NCBI GenBank assembly: GCA_947169105.1
Contig: CAMVOL010000002.1
Span: 62,001-126,000, forward strand
Length of the DNA: 64,000 nt
Source of the DNA: an uncultured Bacteroidales bacterium
GTDB taxonomy: Bacteria; Bacteroidota; Bacteroidia; Bacteroidales; WCHB1-69
Direction: 5' to 3'
Shown here: one piece after another, positions 17,972 to 26,023 of the stretch
Position numbering within the stretch: the stretch's first letter is position 1
How the letters are laid out: each line of letters starts with the position of its first letter
Notes under the pieces: model-generated
The model's database searches: none
Seen by the model: the letters and a program-made list of their open reading frames with translations, nothing else
Told to the model about the DNA's origin: nothing
Translations under genes and position numbers: made by a program

Positions 17972-18115
17972 AACAAATTTATTGAGGCCTTCTGTGCTAC
18001 TAATTATTTGCTATACTTTCAGTCTCTTGCGAAGGCCATTAAACAAACGGCTGAAAATATGACAAGGGAACTCTTTGTGTTCACTTCTTCGATTGAGATA
18101 ATAATTCAGCTAAAA

Positions 18116-18697
18116 TCATTTCATCATTTCTTTTAGTCGTTTAAGATTATCGATCCATTCTTGAGGAACCATCTGGTTGTCTTCGATATTCAAGGGGTAT
18201 GCAATGTCTTTCTGACATAATTCTGCCGCCTCCACCTCCTTATGACATGACGTATAATCCCATTCCCAATAGCAGGTATCTATGCAACTATCGACAATCT
18301 CGGAATCACAACACGCGCTTGATCCCTGCGCAAGTATAGCACGCAGTGTTCTGCGAAAAGTAGAGTTTGAAAATGGTCCTTTAACATGATCTTGTATGCG
18401 TTGGTTAAGATTTCCACTTTCCCCAAAATACAAAGCATAATATTTCTTATTCCCAATTTTTCGTTCTAGCAAATTAAGCTGACTTGCAATTGCCTTACCT
18501 CCAATTAATCCCAGAATTCTATCCTTTTCCTTTTTGGGGAACCACCACCGATATACGCCAGGACTTGAATCCACAAGTACAAAAGGTCTTGAATTCATTA
18601 ATTGCCTCAAATGGGTTACAGAAATAATGTTATGCATTTTAAAAGGATGTGTAGTGCCTAAAATCTGACTGCACAGATTTGTTGTTTTCTTTGCCAT
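18116..18697 (-). CDS. GIY-YIG nuclease-like protein
   Basis: 193 residues. The GIY-YIG core is recognisable: PGVYRWWF (Gly47-Val-Tyr49), then YYALYFGESGNLNQRIQDHV (Tyr90-Phe-Gly92 with Arg100 in the usual catalytic-Arg position), then STFRRTLRAIL, a segment seen in a Bacteroidetes GIY-YIG subfamily. The C-terminus is cysteine-containing (SSACCDSEIVDSCIDTCYWE). It could be a nuclease of repair, mobility or defence type; nothing fixes the substrate. Gaps of 144 and 186 nt to its same-strand neighbours suggest a loose cluster rather than a tight operon. Confidence 0.7.
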   Translation of the reverse strand: MAKKTTNLCSQILGTTHPFKMHNIISVTHLRQLMNSRPFVLVDSSPGVYRWWFPKKEKDRILGLIGGKAIASQLNLLERKIGNKKYYALYFGESGNLNQRIQDHVKGPFSNSTFRRTLRAILAQGSSACCDSEIVDSCIDTCYWEWDYTSCHKEVEAAELCQKDIAYPLNIEDNQMVPQEWIDNLKRLKEMMK

Positions 18698-18883
18698 AAT
18701 TCTTTTTATTTCAATGTGTTTTAACTAATGTTTTACTTGCCTTTATTTCTGTTTGATTATAGGTTGAGGGGAACAACAGCATTTCCCAAAGTGTGCGCTC
18801 AGTAGCTGATCTATTCATACTATCAAAAAACTACTGCTAACTATTCCATTAGTGGCGTTGTGAATAATAATATTGTTGTGTTT

Positions 18884-19375
18884 TTACACTTTCGCCACGA
18901 AGATATAGTATCCTGGCGTACTGCTGTCACCTTCTTTTATAGCGATTTTAGGAATTTTAGAAACTCGGATGCGGATTCTGCGAATATTGGGTTGGCAATT
19001 TTTATTCCATGGAAACAATACAAAGGCAACAATTCCTTTATATCTGTGTGTACACAGCTTATTTATGTCATCTAAAATTGCACTCACATTGTTGCTAAAC
19101 CGCTTTCTCCCAGGGACACAATTGTTATAGGCACAATCGGTATCCGAAGTCTTCAGTTCAATGTAATAATCATTTGAAAATATGTCTGCGTGTGATAATT
19201 TATTATGGGAATAGCTGGGTTCCAATATGGTATCGCTAAATTTTCCATAAAGTTTGGCGGCTAATTCAATTTTCAACCACCCTTCAAACTTCGCTCTCTG
19301 TTGAAACGGAACCATAAGTTGAGTACTGTTATTCTTCAAAATTTCATTAATGAAATCAAAAATAATTTTTTCCAT
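18884..19375 (-). CDS. Putative PD-(D/E)XK nuclease-fold protein
   Basis: 163 residues. Order of motifs: FEGWLKIELAAKL (Glu31 or Glu37 as the N-terminal helix acid), SHADIF (Asp64), then YYIELKTSD (Glu73-Leu-Lys75). The D...ExK spacing and the strand context fit the PD-(D/E)XK core of restriction-type nucleases. The C-terminal strands (KGIVAFVLFPW, RRIRIRVSKI) would complete the fold. No signal peptide. It is the upstream-most of three same-strand, AT-rich genes including a GIY-YIG protein. Nuclease activity is inferred from motif layout only. Confidence 0.55.
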   Translation of the reverse strand: MEKIIFDFINEILKNNSTQLMVPFQQRAKFEGWLKIELAAKLYGKFSDTILEPSYSHNKLSHADIFSNDYYIELKTSDTDCAYNNCVPGRKRFSNNVSAILDDINKLCTHRYKGIVAFVLFPWNKNCQPNIRRIRIRVSKIPKIAIKEGDSSTPGYYIFVAKV

Positions 19376-19428
19376 AATCTTTTTTATTGGTTAATAAATA
19401 GTGTACTGTATTATAATTTTGATTGCTT

Positions 19429-22400
19429 CTAATCCTTTACACAACGTACAGAGTAACCAAAGCAAGGCAAATTGTGATTGCAAATTAAAGTGGCATTGGA
19501 GTGGTCCAACAGTCGATACAACACATCATTTCTGGTATTTTCCGTACTACTCCATAAATATGCGTGCGATGTGTGTGAACTATATACCGCACTTGTACCG
19601 TGAAAAAAACCTGCTGGCATTGCCCCAAAGCCAGTGGCATTATTTGCACTCTGGTTTTGGCTAATACTACATTCTCCATAGTTCGTGGTAGTATACCAAT
19701 TGGAATTGTAAGACAGTGCTTTACCGATATTGGTATTGTCGTTACCGCAAATGTATTGGCTTTGGCTACTCACATAGTCAGCAAGTTGTGTCCACTCAGC
19801 ATCACTCGGTACGTGCCACCCGTCAGGGCAGATGCCCTGCACCTCACTCGGGTTATTACTGCTTGAACTCGCGTTTCTCATTACGGCCGACCAGTTATAG
19901 AGCAATCCATAAGTTGATTTGTTTCCTGAGTTGTTGTTTGGATAGTACCAATATGGTATACTAAAGGATGCAGTCGTATTGCCATTAGTTATAGATGTTC
20001 CATCAGCATATTTTGTCGTTTTCAGATTTTCTCTCATCCAGCATTGTGAACCGATTTGAACAGTATTGTATGTGTTACCGTCAATATCGGTAAGAGTGGC
20101 TACACTGGGACAGGATTGACCATCATTTGAGTTGTACTGAGTTAGAGCAACTTCCTCTCCGTATCCAGTACCTTCCCTGTTGGTCGCGTATGCACGCACA
20201 TAATAAGTAGTATAGGATGACAATCCATTAATATTGCTGGTGAAACTGCCCGCACCATTTCCATCGTTAGTGTGACTGTCGGCAATTGTTGGATTGTGCG
20301 AAGTACTCCAACATACTCCACGAGCAGTAACACTGGCGCTTCCTTCCGAAGTCACCTCTCCACCGCATACAGCTGTATTGGAGGTGATGTCACTCACAGA
20401 AGCGGTGCGGACCGTTGGCAGATTGTCCCGCAAACACCTTACGGATATGGCAAATCGACTATCCCTGCTTACGTGGGTTACACTTGTTTGAGAATAAACC
20501 CAATGGGGAGCTATAAATAATGCTATCTGCGAATTGTTAGTTGTAGTATAAGTAGATGTCCAAAAATTTGCAGCGCCGAAGAAATCTGTAAATCCGACAG
20601 AACTGGAATTACTCATAATTCCTGCTGGCACTGCGCTGAAACCAGAAGAGTTGTGTTCACTGGTGGTATTTCCCGGTACATTAGCATTGCCCGATGCAGT
20701 CCAGCCGCAATTTAAAGAGAGTTTGACGGCTATTTCACCTCTAGCAACACCGATAAGGTCAGCATCACTTTGACTCATTCCAACAGCCATCTCCATTTGT
20801 TTCCATTCCTCATTGCTCGGGATGTGCCAACCATCGGGACAAATACCTTGAACACCACTTGGAATAAGAGTGGAGGATTGTGCATCGCGCATTATCGCTT
20901 TGCCGTTGTACAGTAATCCATAGATAGCCTTTTTGTTCGAAGAGCCGTTAGGGTAGTACCAGGATGCTGTTGTGGTTGATGGTTGAGCATTAGACGAAAG
21001 ATTACTTCCGTCAGCATACCTTGTGGTGCGCAGGTTCTCTCTCATCCAGCATTGGGTGCCTATTAAGACTGTAGCATAAACATTTCCGTCAATATCAGTC
21101 AATGACGGAGGACAATCAGAAGTGGTTATACTTTGTTGTTGTCCGTATGTTGTTCCATTTTCATTTGTGGCGTATGCTCTCACGTAGTATGTGGTACTGG
21201 GAACAATGTTTCCAAAATGTGATATATAATCTCCTAAACCACTTCCATCTGTTGTGCGATTATCATCTATCGTCGGATTCTCGTGCGTGCTCCAACAAAC
21301 TCCTTTCTCGAGAATGGTTGAAGAACCAGAAGAAATCACATTGCCACCACTGCTCAAACCGTTGTCATAATACGAAACAGCGGCTGTATTAATAATAATT
21401 GAATCATTTGCTTGTTCCAATTCCTCAATCCTATCCAATAATGCTTGAATATCACTGGGATTCAAATTGTAGTTGCTCAAAGAATCCCGTGTCAAGTACC
21501 CAGCATCATTGTTGAAGGTGGAAACCTCTGTGGGAATGGTCGGGATGTCAGGTCTATCTGTCAAATCATTGTAACTGCCACTGAATCCCGCAGGCAGTTT
21601 GGCGAAACTGCCGCCTGTGAGATATATGGTGTCATTGCTGATACTCAACACCTGCTGTTCCGTGTATTCGGTGAGGTAGTGGGCATCGTTCGTGAAAGCG
21701 GACACGTTGGTAGGAATAGCCGGAACATCTGCACTGGTAATGTAGTTGGCATCATTGGTGAAGGCTGAAACATTCGTCGGTACGGTCGGGATGGTGGGTT
21801 TGTTCATAATCTGCGCGGCACCGCTTGTTGCGTTCCAGTCGGCATTCACCTGTGCGGGAACCTGCGCCAGCGTAATGTAGTTTGCATCATTCGTGAAAGA
21901 GGACACGTTGGTAGGAATGGCAGGAACATCGGCACTGGTAATGTAGTTGGCATCATTGGTAAAAGCGGACACATTGGTCGGTACCGTGGGAATCGTCGGT
22001 TTGTCGGTCAGGTCGTTGTAACTGCCGCTGAACAGGTCAGGTTTGTTGGACAGACTGTTATAGTTGCCGTCGAAACCAGCAGGCAGCACGGCATAACCTC
22101 CATTGCTCAAATAGATAGTGTCGTTGCTAATGCTCAACACCTGGTAAGCAGGAATATCCTCGGAGGTAATGTAGTTGGCGTCGTTTGCAAAGGCAGACAC
22201 GTTAGTGGGGATTGCGGGAACATCGGCCGCTGTGATGTAGTTGGCATCATTTTCAAAAGCAGAGACATTTGCGGGGACAGTAGGAATTGTCGGTTTGTCG
22301 GTCAAGTCGTTGTAACTGCCGCTGAAAAGTTCGGGAAGGTTCGTCAAACTGTTGTAGTTGCCGTCGAAACCAGCGGGCAGTTTTACGAAGCTGCCGCCCG

Positions 22401-23631
22401 TAAGGAACAAGGTGTCGTTGCTGATGGTCAAAACCTGTTGTTCCGTGAAGGAGGTAAGGTAGCCTGCATCATTCGTAAAAGCGGACACATTGGCAGGAAT
22501 AGCCGGAACATCCGCTGAGGTAATGTAGTTTGCATCATTTTCAAATGCGGAGACGTTGGTCGGGATTGCAGGCACATCCGCTGCGGTAATGTAGTTCGCA
22601 TCGTTATTGAAAGCAGATACATTGGTCGGGATATTGGCTGCTTCTTGAACGGTAGCCGTCGTGAGGTAGCCGGCATCGTTTACAAAAGCACTCACATTCG
22701 TCGGTACAGTCGGGATGGCGGGGATGGAATCCATTGTAATGTAACCGGCATCGTTGTTGAAAGCAGAAACATTGGTGGGAATATCGTCCTCAGTAACATA
22801 GTTGTTGGTAACTAAATCATTTTGCGTGATATAGTTCTCGGTGGTTAATGTGCTTTGGGTTACATAGCCGGCATCGTTCACGAAAGCGGAAACGTTTGTT
22901 GGTACAGTCGGAATCTCCGGAATAGAATCCATTGTAATGTAGCCAGCGTCATTGGTGAACGCACTCACGTTGGTGGGAATGTCGGCCTCAGTTACATAGT
23001 TATTGGTAATTAAGTCGTTCTGGGTGATGTAGTTTTCGGTAGTCAATGTGCTTTGGGTTACATAGCCAGCATCGTTCACGAAAGCGGAAACGTTGGTCGG
23101 CACAGTCGGAATATCTGGAATGGAGTCCATTGTGATATATCCAGCATCATTATTGAAAGCACTTACATTTTCAGGGATTTGCGGAATATCCGGCGTGTTG
23201 GTGAGATCATTGTAATTGCCGCTGAAACTGTTGGCTGCACTGCCTGCATACAGTGCATACGGTACGCTCAACAACTGTTGTACATTTTCCAAAACATAGT
23301 AAGTTCCACCCGTTGGGTCGATTTCAGTCTTGAGGAAGAACGGACCGTTTGCCCAGTCGATGGATGCAAAGTCGCCGTTTACCACTGTGCCACCGCCAAT
23401 CTCCAGCGTCATCAATCCGTTGACATTGGTGACAGCAGTGTGTGTTTCTTGATAAACCATCGTGCCATTCGCACCTCCTTGCAAGATGGAGATTCGCACG
23501 CCAACAGTCCCGCGAACGAGCGTGTTGCTCTCGTTGCGAACCACCGCCTGATAGGTGAATCTTTGCGGGGCTTGGGCAAACATTGTCAGTCCTATAAGAA
23601 CCAGAACAAAAAAGGATAAAAGTTTTCTCAT
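19429..23631 (-). CDS. Giant exported repeat protein with two FISUMP modules
   Basis: 1400 residues. A signal peptide (MRKLLSFFVLVLIGLTMFAQ) is followed by a ~110-residue domain starting FTYQAVVRN and ending [11 protein letters not shown], shared with the 2568-aa protein at 32576. Residues about 140-720 are repeats of the type PTNVSAFTNDAGYIT, alternating with short NYITQNDL-like units and LSISNDTIYL segments; such repeats are common in fibrous phage-tail-like and surface proteins. A fibronectin-III-like strand set (TTYYVRAYATNENG) precedes each of two FISUMP modules (about 840-1070 and 1175-1400; [35 protein letters not shown], ending SVRCxxD). No T9SS domain of its own. It follows the 160-aa T9SS protein. 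Confidence 0.9.
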   Translation of the reverse strand: MRKLLSFFVLVLIGLTMFAQAPQRFTYQAVVRNESNTLVRGTVGVRISILQGGANGTMVYQETHTAVTNVNGLMTLEIGGGTVVNGDFASIDWANGPFFLKTEIDPTGGTYYVLENVQQLLSVPYALYAGSAANSFSGNYNDLTNTPDIPQIPENVSAFNNDAGYITMDSIPDIPTVPTNVSAFVNDAGYVTQSTLTTENYITQNDLITNNYVTEADIPTNVSAFTNDAGYITMDSIPEIPTVPTNVSAFVNDAGYVTQSTLTTENYITQNDLVTNNYVTEDDIPTNVSAFNNDAGYITMDSIPAIPTVPTNVSAFVNDAGYLTTATVQEAANIPTNVSAFNNDANYITAADVPAIPTNVSAFENDANYITSADVPAIPANVSAFTNDAGYLTSFTEQQVLTISNDTLFLTGGSFVKLPAGFDGNYNSLTNLPELFSGSYNDLTDKPTIPTVPANVSAFENDANYITAADVPAIPTNVSAFANDANYITSEDIPAYQVLSISNDTIYLSNGGYAVLPAGFDGNYNSLSNKPDLFSGSYNDLTDKPTIPTVPTNVSAFTNDANYITSADVPAIPTNVSSFTNDANYITLAQVPAQVNADWNATSGAAQIMNKPTIPTVPTNVSAFTNDANYITSADVPAIPTNVSAFTNDAHYLTEYTEQQVLSISNDTIYLTGGSFAKLPAGFSGSYNDLTDRPDIPTIPTEVSTFNNDAGYLTRDSLSNYNLNPSDIQALLDRIEELEQANDSIIINTAAVSYYDNGLSSGGNVISSGSSTILEKGVCWSTHENPTIDDNRTTDGSGLGDYISHFGNIVPSTTYYVRAYATNENGTTYGQQQSITTSDCPPSLTDIDGNVYATVLIGTQCWMRENLRTTRYADGSNLSSNAQPSTTTASWYYPNGSSNKKAIYGLLYNGKAIMRDAQSSTLIPSGVQGICPDGWHIPSNEEWKQMEMAVGMSQSDADLIGVARGEIAVKLSLNCGWTASGNANVPGNTTSEHNSSGFSAVPAGIMSNSSSVGFTDFFGAANFWTSTYTTTNNSQIALFIAPHWVYSQTSVTHVSRDSRFAISVRCLRDNLPTVRTASVSDITSNTAVCGGEVTSEGSASVTARGVCWSTSHNPTIADSHTNDGNGAGSFTSNINGLSSYTTYYVRAYATNREGTGYGEEVALTQYNSNDGQSCPSVATLTDIDGNTYNTVQIGSQCWMRENLKTTKYADGTSITNGNTTASFSIPYWYYPNNNSGNKSTYGLLYNWSAVMRNASSSSNNPSEVQGICPDGWHVPSDAEWTQLADYVSSQSQYICGNDNTNIGKALSYNSNWYTTTNYGECSISQNQSANNATGFGAMPAGFFHGTSAVYSSHTSHAYLWSSTENTRNDVLYRLLDHSNATLICNHNLPCFGYSVRCVKD

Positions 23632-23664
23632 TGTATTTTGATTTATTGAATTTTAGAATTATTT

Positions 23665-23710
23665 CTACTACCCCGGCCTTCGGCCACCCCTTCTACATAG
23701 AAGGGGAATT
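23665..23710. repeat. 46-bp interspersed repeat, copy 1
   Basis: Begins CTACTACCCCGGCCTTCGG and ends in the hairpin CCCCTTCTACATAGAAGGGG. An identical copy lies at 24714-24759 in the same orientation. The copies flank the 160-aa T9SS gene and the structured intergenic region. Confidence 0.85.
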
Positions 23711-23711
23711 T

Positions 23712-24194
23712 TCATCGTGCCATCTTTACCACTTTGAAGGATTTCAGTATCTGCGTGCCATTCAGCACGTTCACAAAGTAAGTCCCTGTGGCAAGGTCAG
23801 ACATAGGAATTTCGGTTTTATTCCCTTCTATCTTCTTTGAATACAGATATTTTCCATTCGTGTCAAACACTTTCACTTCGCCTTCAAATTCCTCATTACT
23901 AATTGCTAATTGCAAATTGGAGGTCGTCGGGTTCGGATAGACCATCGCGTTCAGCGTGATGCTGGGGTAGTTGTCAATCCCAATGGTTTGGATTTCGTAG
24001 GGTTGCTGCACACCTTCGGATATGCTGGTGCTGCCTTCGCCATACGACTGCATGGCGATTTGTCCGATGGTGTATGTCACCGTTCCTCCATTGCCCGTGG
24101 CAGTTCCACCCGTCGGCACAATGTCGGATTGGGCATTTATGGTATGCATTGTTAGAACCCATAATGCGAAAATAAATACAACTGATCTTTTCAT
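23712..24194 (-). CDS. Short T9SS-sorted surface protein, paralogue 1
   Basis: 160 residues. A signal peptide ends near TINAQ. Residues 22-70 carry the Bacteroidetes motif GGTATGNGGTVTYTIGQIAMQ followed by SISEGVQQPYEIQTIG. The C-terminal ~80 residues are a T9SS type A sorting domain: YPNPTTSNLQL, VKVFDTNGKYLYSKKI, LATGTYFVNVLNG and a basic end. It is thus predicted to cross the outer membrane through the type IX system. It is about 75% like the 160-aa protein at 40353 by eye, and both sit just upstream of a giant FISUMP gene. A -7 box precedes it. Confidence 0.88.
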   Translation of the reverse strand: MKRSVVFIFALWVLTMHTINAQSDIVPTGGTATGNGGTVTYTIGQIAMQSYGEGSTSISEGVQQPYEIQTIGIDNYPSITLNAMVYPNPTTSNLQLAISNEEFEGEVKVFDTNGKYLYSKKIEGNKTEIPMSDLATGTYFVNVLNGTQILKSFKVVKMAR

Positions 24195-24229
24195 TTTTAT
24201 ATGTTTTGTCCTATTTCAAATACTTTTTT

Positions 24230-24238
24230 GCAAAATTA
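24230..24238 (-). promoter_or_regulatory. -7 promoter box of the T9SS/FISUMP pair 1
   Basis: The minus strand reads TAATTTTGC, matching TAnnTTTGC, 36 nt before the ATG at 24194. Confidence 0.6.
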
Positions 24239-24318
24239 CAACCTTCGTTCTCAGCTTGTTAGGTTCTTTTTAGTTCTTTTCACAGCGGCTTTTGCGGGGT
24301 TGCGGCAGGGTAAAAAAA

Positions 24319-24450
24319 ATAACCGCGGACTTCATGTTCTGAGTCGAGGCTCTGGAAAACCTATTACCACAAACAAGAAAGCCCACGGTTACAACCCGCG
24401 AGCGTTTCTCCTTCCTTGTGTGGTAAATTGAATTTTCCAGATTCCGACTC
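24319..24450. other. Interleaved inverted repeats (possible structured RNA or decayed element)
   Basis: Within the 574-nt gene-free gap 24195-24769, two imperfect inverted repeats interleave in the order A-B-A'-B'. A (24319-24332, ATAACCGCGGACTT) pairs with A' (24379-24392). B (24341-24377, starting GAGTCGAGGCTCTGGAAAA) pairs with B' (about 24413-24450, ending TTCCAGATTCCGACTC). The interleaved order is pseudoknot-like. No ORF above about 60 codons makes sense here. Confidence 0.5.
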
Positions 24451-24550
24451 ACCAAGAAAAGCGAAAACGCCTATTTATGTGTTTTTGTTATGCTATTTAT
24501 TGAGTTCTTTTTGGTCCTATTTTATTTATTGATAATTGTTTGCATTAAGA

Positions 24551-24583
24551 AAAAACCGCCCTGCCGTTGAAAAGGCAAAGCGG
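24551..24583 (-). terminator. Intrinsic terminator after rodA
   Basis: The minus strand reads CCGCTTTGCC, loop, GGCAGGGCGG, then TTTTTTC. It lies downstream of rodA on the minus strand and probably ends that operon. Confidence 0.65.
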
Positions 24584-24622
24584 TGCAATAATAATGATTT
24601 TTTTGATTGGAATGACTAAACG

Positions 24623-24660
24623 ATAGAGACGCAATTCATCGCGTCTTCATAAACCGGCAT
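24623..24660. repeat. Degenerate copy of hairpin A of the GAGACG repeat
   Basis: The stretch contains GAGACGCAATTCATCGCGTC followed by AAACCGGCAT, which matches hairpin A plus the ACCGGCATT spacer of the repeats at 16477 and 17105 with several changes. Confidence 0.7.
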
Positions 24661-24713
24661 TTTTAATTGAAAATGGAAAACTGGAAACGGAAAGGTTTTC
24701 TCGTGTTGTTTTC

Positions 24714-24759
24714 CTACTACCCCGGCCTTCGGCCACCCCTTCTACATAGAAGGGGAATT
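24714..24759. repeat. 46-bp interspersed repeat, copy 2
   Basis: Identical in sequence and orientation to 23665-23710, including the CCCCTTCTAC...GTAGAAGGGG-type hairpin. It ends 10 nt before the rodA stop. Confidence 0.85.
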
Positions 24760-24769
24760 ACTCCCTTTT

Positions 24770-26020
24770 TTAGTTGTCATCCAACTTGATAAAGATGAAC
24801 AGCAGTGTGGTGAAGCCCCACAGCGAGGAGCCGCCATAGCTGATGAAGGGCAAGGGTATGCCAATAATTGGCACTAACCCGATGGTCATGCCGATATTGA
24901 CGGCCAAGTGGAAGAAGATGATGGAGGCCACACAGTAGCCGTAAATCCGCGAGAAGGGATTTCGCTGCTTCTCCGACAAAATGATGAGTCGTATGATCAG
25001 TGCCAGGTACAAGGCAATCAGTGCCGTGCAGCCAACAAAGCCCCACTCTTCGCCGATGCCGCAGAAGATGAAATCAGTGCTCTGCTCCGGCACAAAATTC
25101 AGCTTGGTCTGTGTGCCGTGCAGATAGCCTTTCCCGAAAAAGCCGCCGGAACCGATGGCAATCTTCGACTGGTTCAGGTTGAAGTCGGCCCCTTTGGGAT
25201 CGACGCTCTTCCCTAAAATGGTGTCGATACGCTGCCTCTGGTGCGATTGTAGCACCTCGTTATAGGCGAAATTGACGGCAAAAACGAAAAGGACAAATCC
25301 TGCATAGATGGCAATGTTCCGTATGATTTTCATCTTGTCCCCTTTCGTGAAATACCACGCAACTATCAGCATAATAGTAAGTAACGCCACTGCATATAGT
25401 TCGTTGGTGACAATAGTGAGGACGAAAAGGATAACAGCAAAAATACCCGCAAGGAGAATCCATCCGTTGAACCCTTCGCGGAAAAAAAGGATGATGAAGG
25501 AGGCGAAAACGAGGGCGGATCCCGTGTCTTTTTGCAACAATGCGATGACGGCTGGAATCCCAATCAAAATGAAAGCAGTGATCCACTGCGTTTTGCGTTC
25601 CTTTTCAGTCTTGGCGCTACTAAAGAATTTGGCAATGGCCAATGCGGTCGCAAATTTCGCAAACTCAATGGGTTGGATGCTGAAACTGCCGATTTTGATC
25701 CACGCCTTGGCACCGTTGATGTCGGTGCCGATGAATACAACGGACAGTATCAGTAGCATAAAGGCCGCATAGACAAAGTAGGCGTATGTCTGTATCAGTT
25801 TGGTGTCGATGGCGAGGACGACAAAGGCGAGGACGGCGGCGGCGATAATCCAGATCAACTGGCGGCCGTACGGTTGGGCGAGGTCGAAAAGGTGGAACGG
25901 CTGGCTGGAGTCGTACGCCGACGAATAGATGGTGAGCCATCCGATGACTACTAACGCAATGTAATAGACAATTAGTTGTGTATCAACACCCTTGAATTTT
26001 GTTGGCTGGCTGTTACTCAT
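24770..26020 (-). CDS. rodA: Rod shape-determining peptidoglycan polymerase RodA
   Basis: 416 residues with about ten transmembrane segments. SEDS family: KGVDTQLIVYYIALVVIGWLTIYSSAY at the N-terminus, GAKAWIKIGSFSIQPIEFAK (the SEDS signature with the Asp/Trp loop), QKDTGSALVFASF, and the C-terminal GLVPIIGIPLPFISYGGSSL. It polymerises glycan strands in the elongasome together with the class B PBP encoded next to it. It starts 3 nt after the mrdA stop, so they are co-translated. mreB, mreC and mreD are not in this window. Confidence 0.95.
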   Translation of the reverse strand: MSNSQPTKFKGVDTQLIVYYIALVVIGWLTIYSSAYDSSQPFHLFDLAQPYGRQLIWIIAAAVLAFVVLAIDTKLIQTYAYFVYAAFMLLILSVVFIGTDINGAKAWIKIGSFSIQPIEFAKFATALAIAKFFSSAKTEKERKTQWITAFILIGIPAVIALLQKDTGSALVFASFIILFFREGFNGWILLAGIFAVILFVLTIVTNELYAVALLTIMLIVAWYFTKGDKMKIIRNIAIYAGFVLFVFAVNFAYNEVLQSHQRQRIDTILGKSVDPKGADFNLNQSKIAIGSGGFFGKGYLHGTQTKLNFVPEQSTDFIFCGIGEEWGFVGCTALIALYLALIIRLIILSEKQRNPFSRIYGYCVASIIFFHLAVNIGMTIGLVPIIGIPLPFISYGGSSLWGFTTLLFIFIKLDDN

Positions 26021-26023
26021 GAT

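Noticed and set aside
17498-19375. Prophage remnant
   Set aside because: No integrase, capsid, terminase or lysis genes are present. The tail-fibre-like repeats at 21470-23205 belong to a signal-peptide surface protein with FISUMP modules.
24319-24450. Retron or diversity-generating retroelement RNA
   Set aside because: No reverse transcriptase gene is nearby. The four-helix-bundle protein at 62104 is related to Avd but also lacks any reverse transcriptase neighbour.
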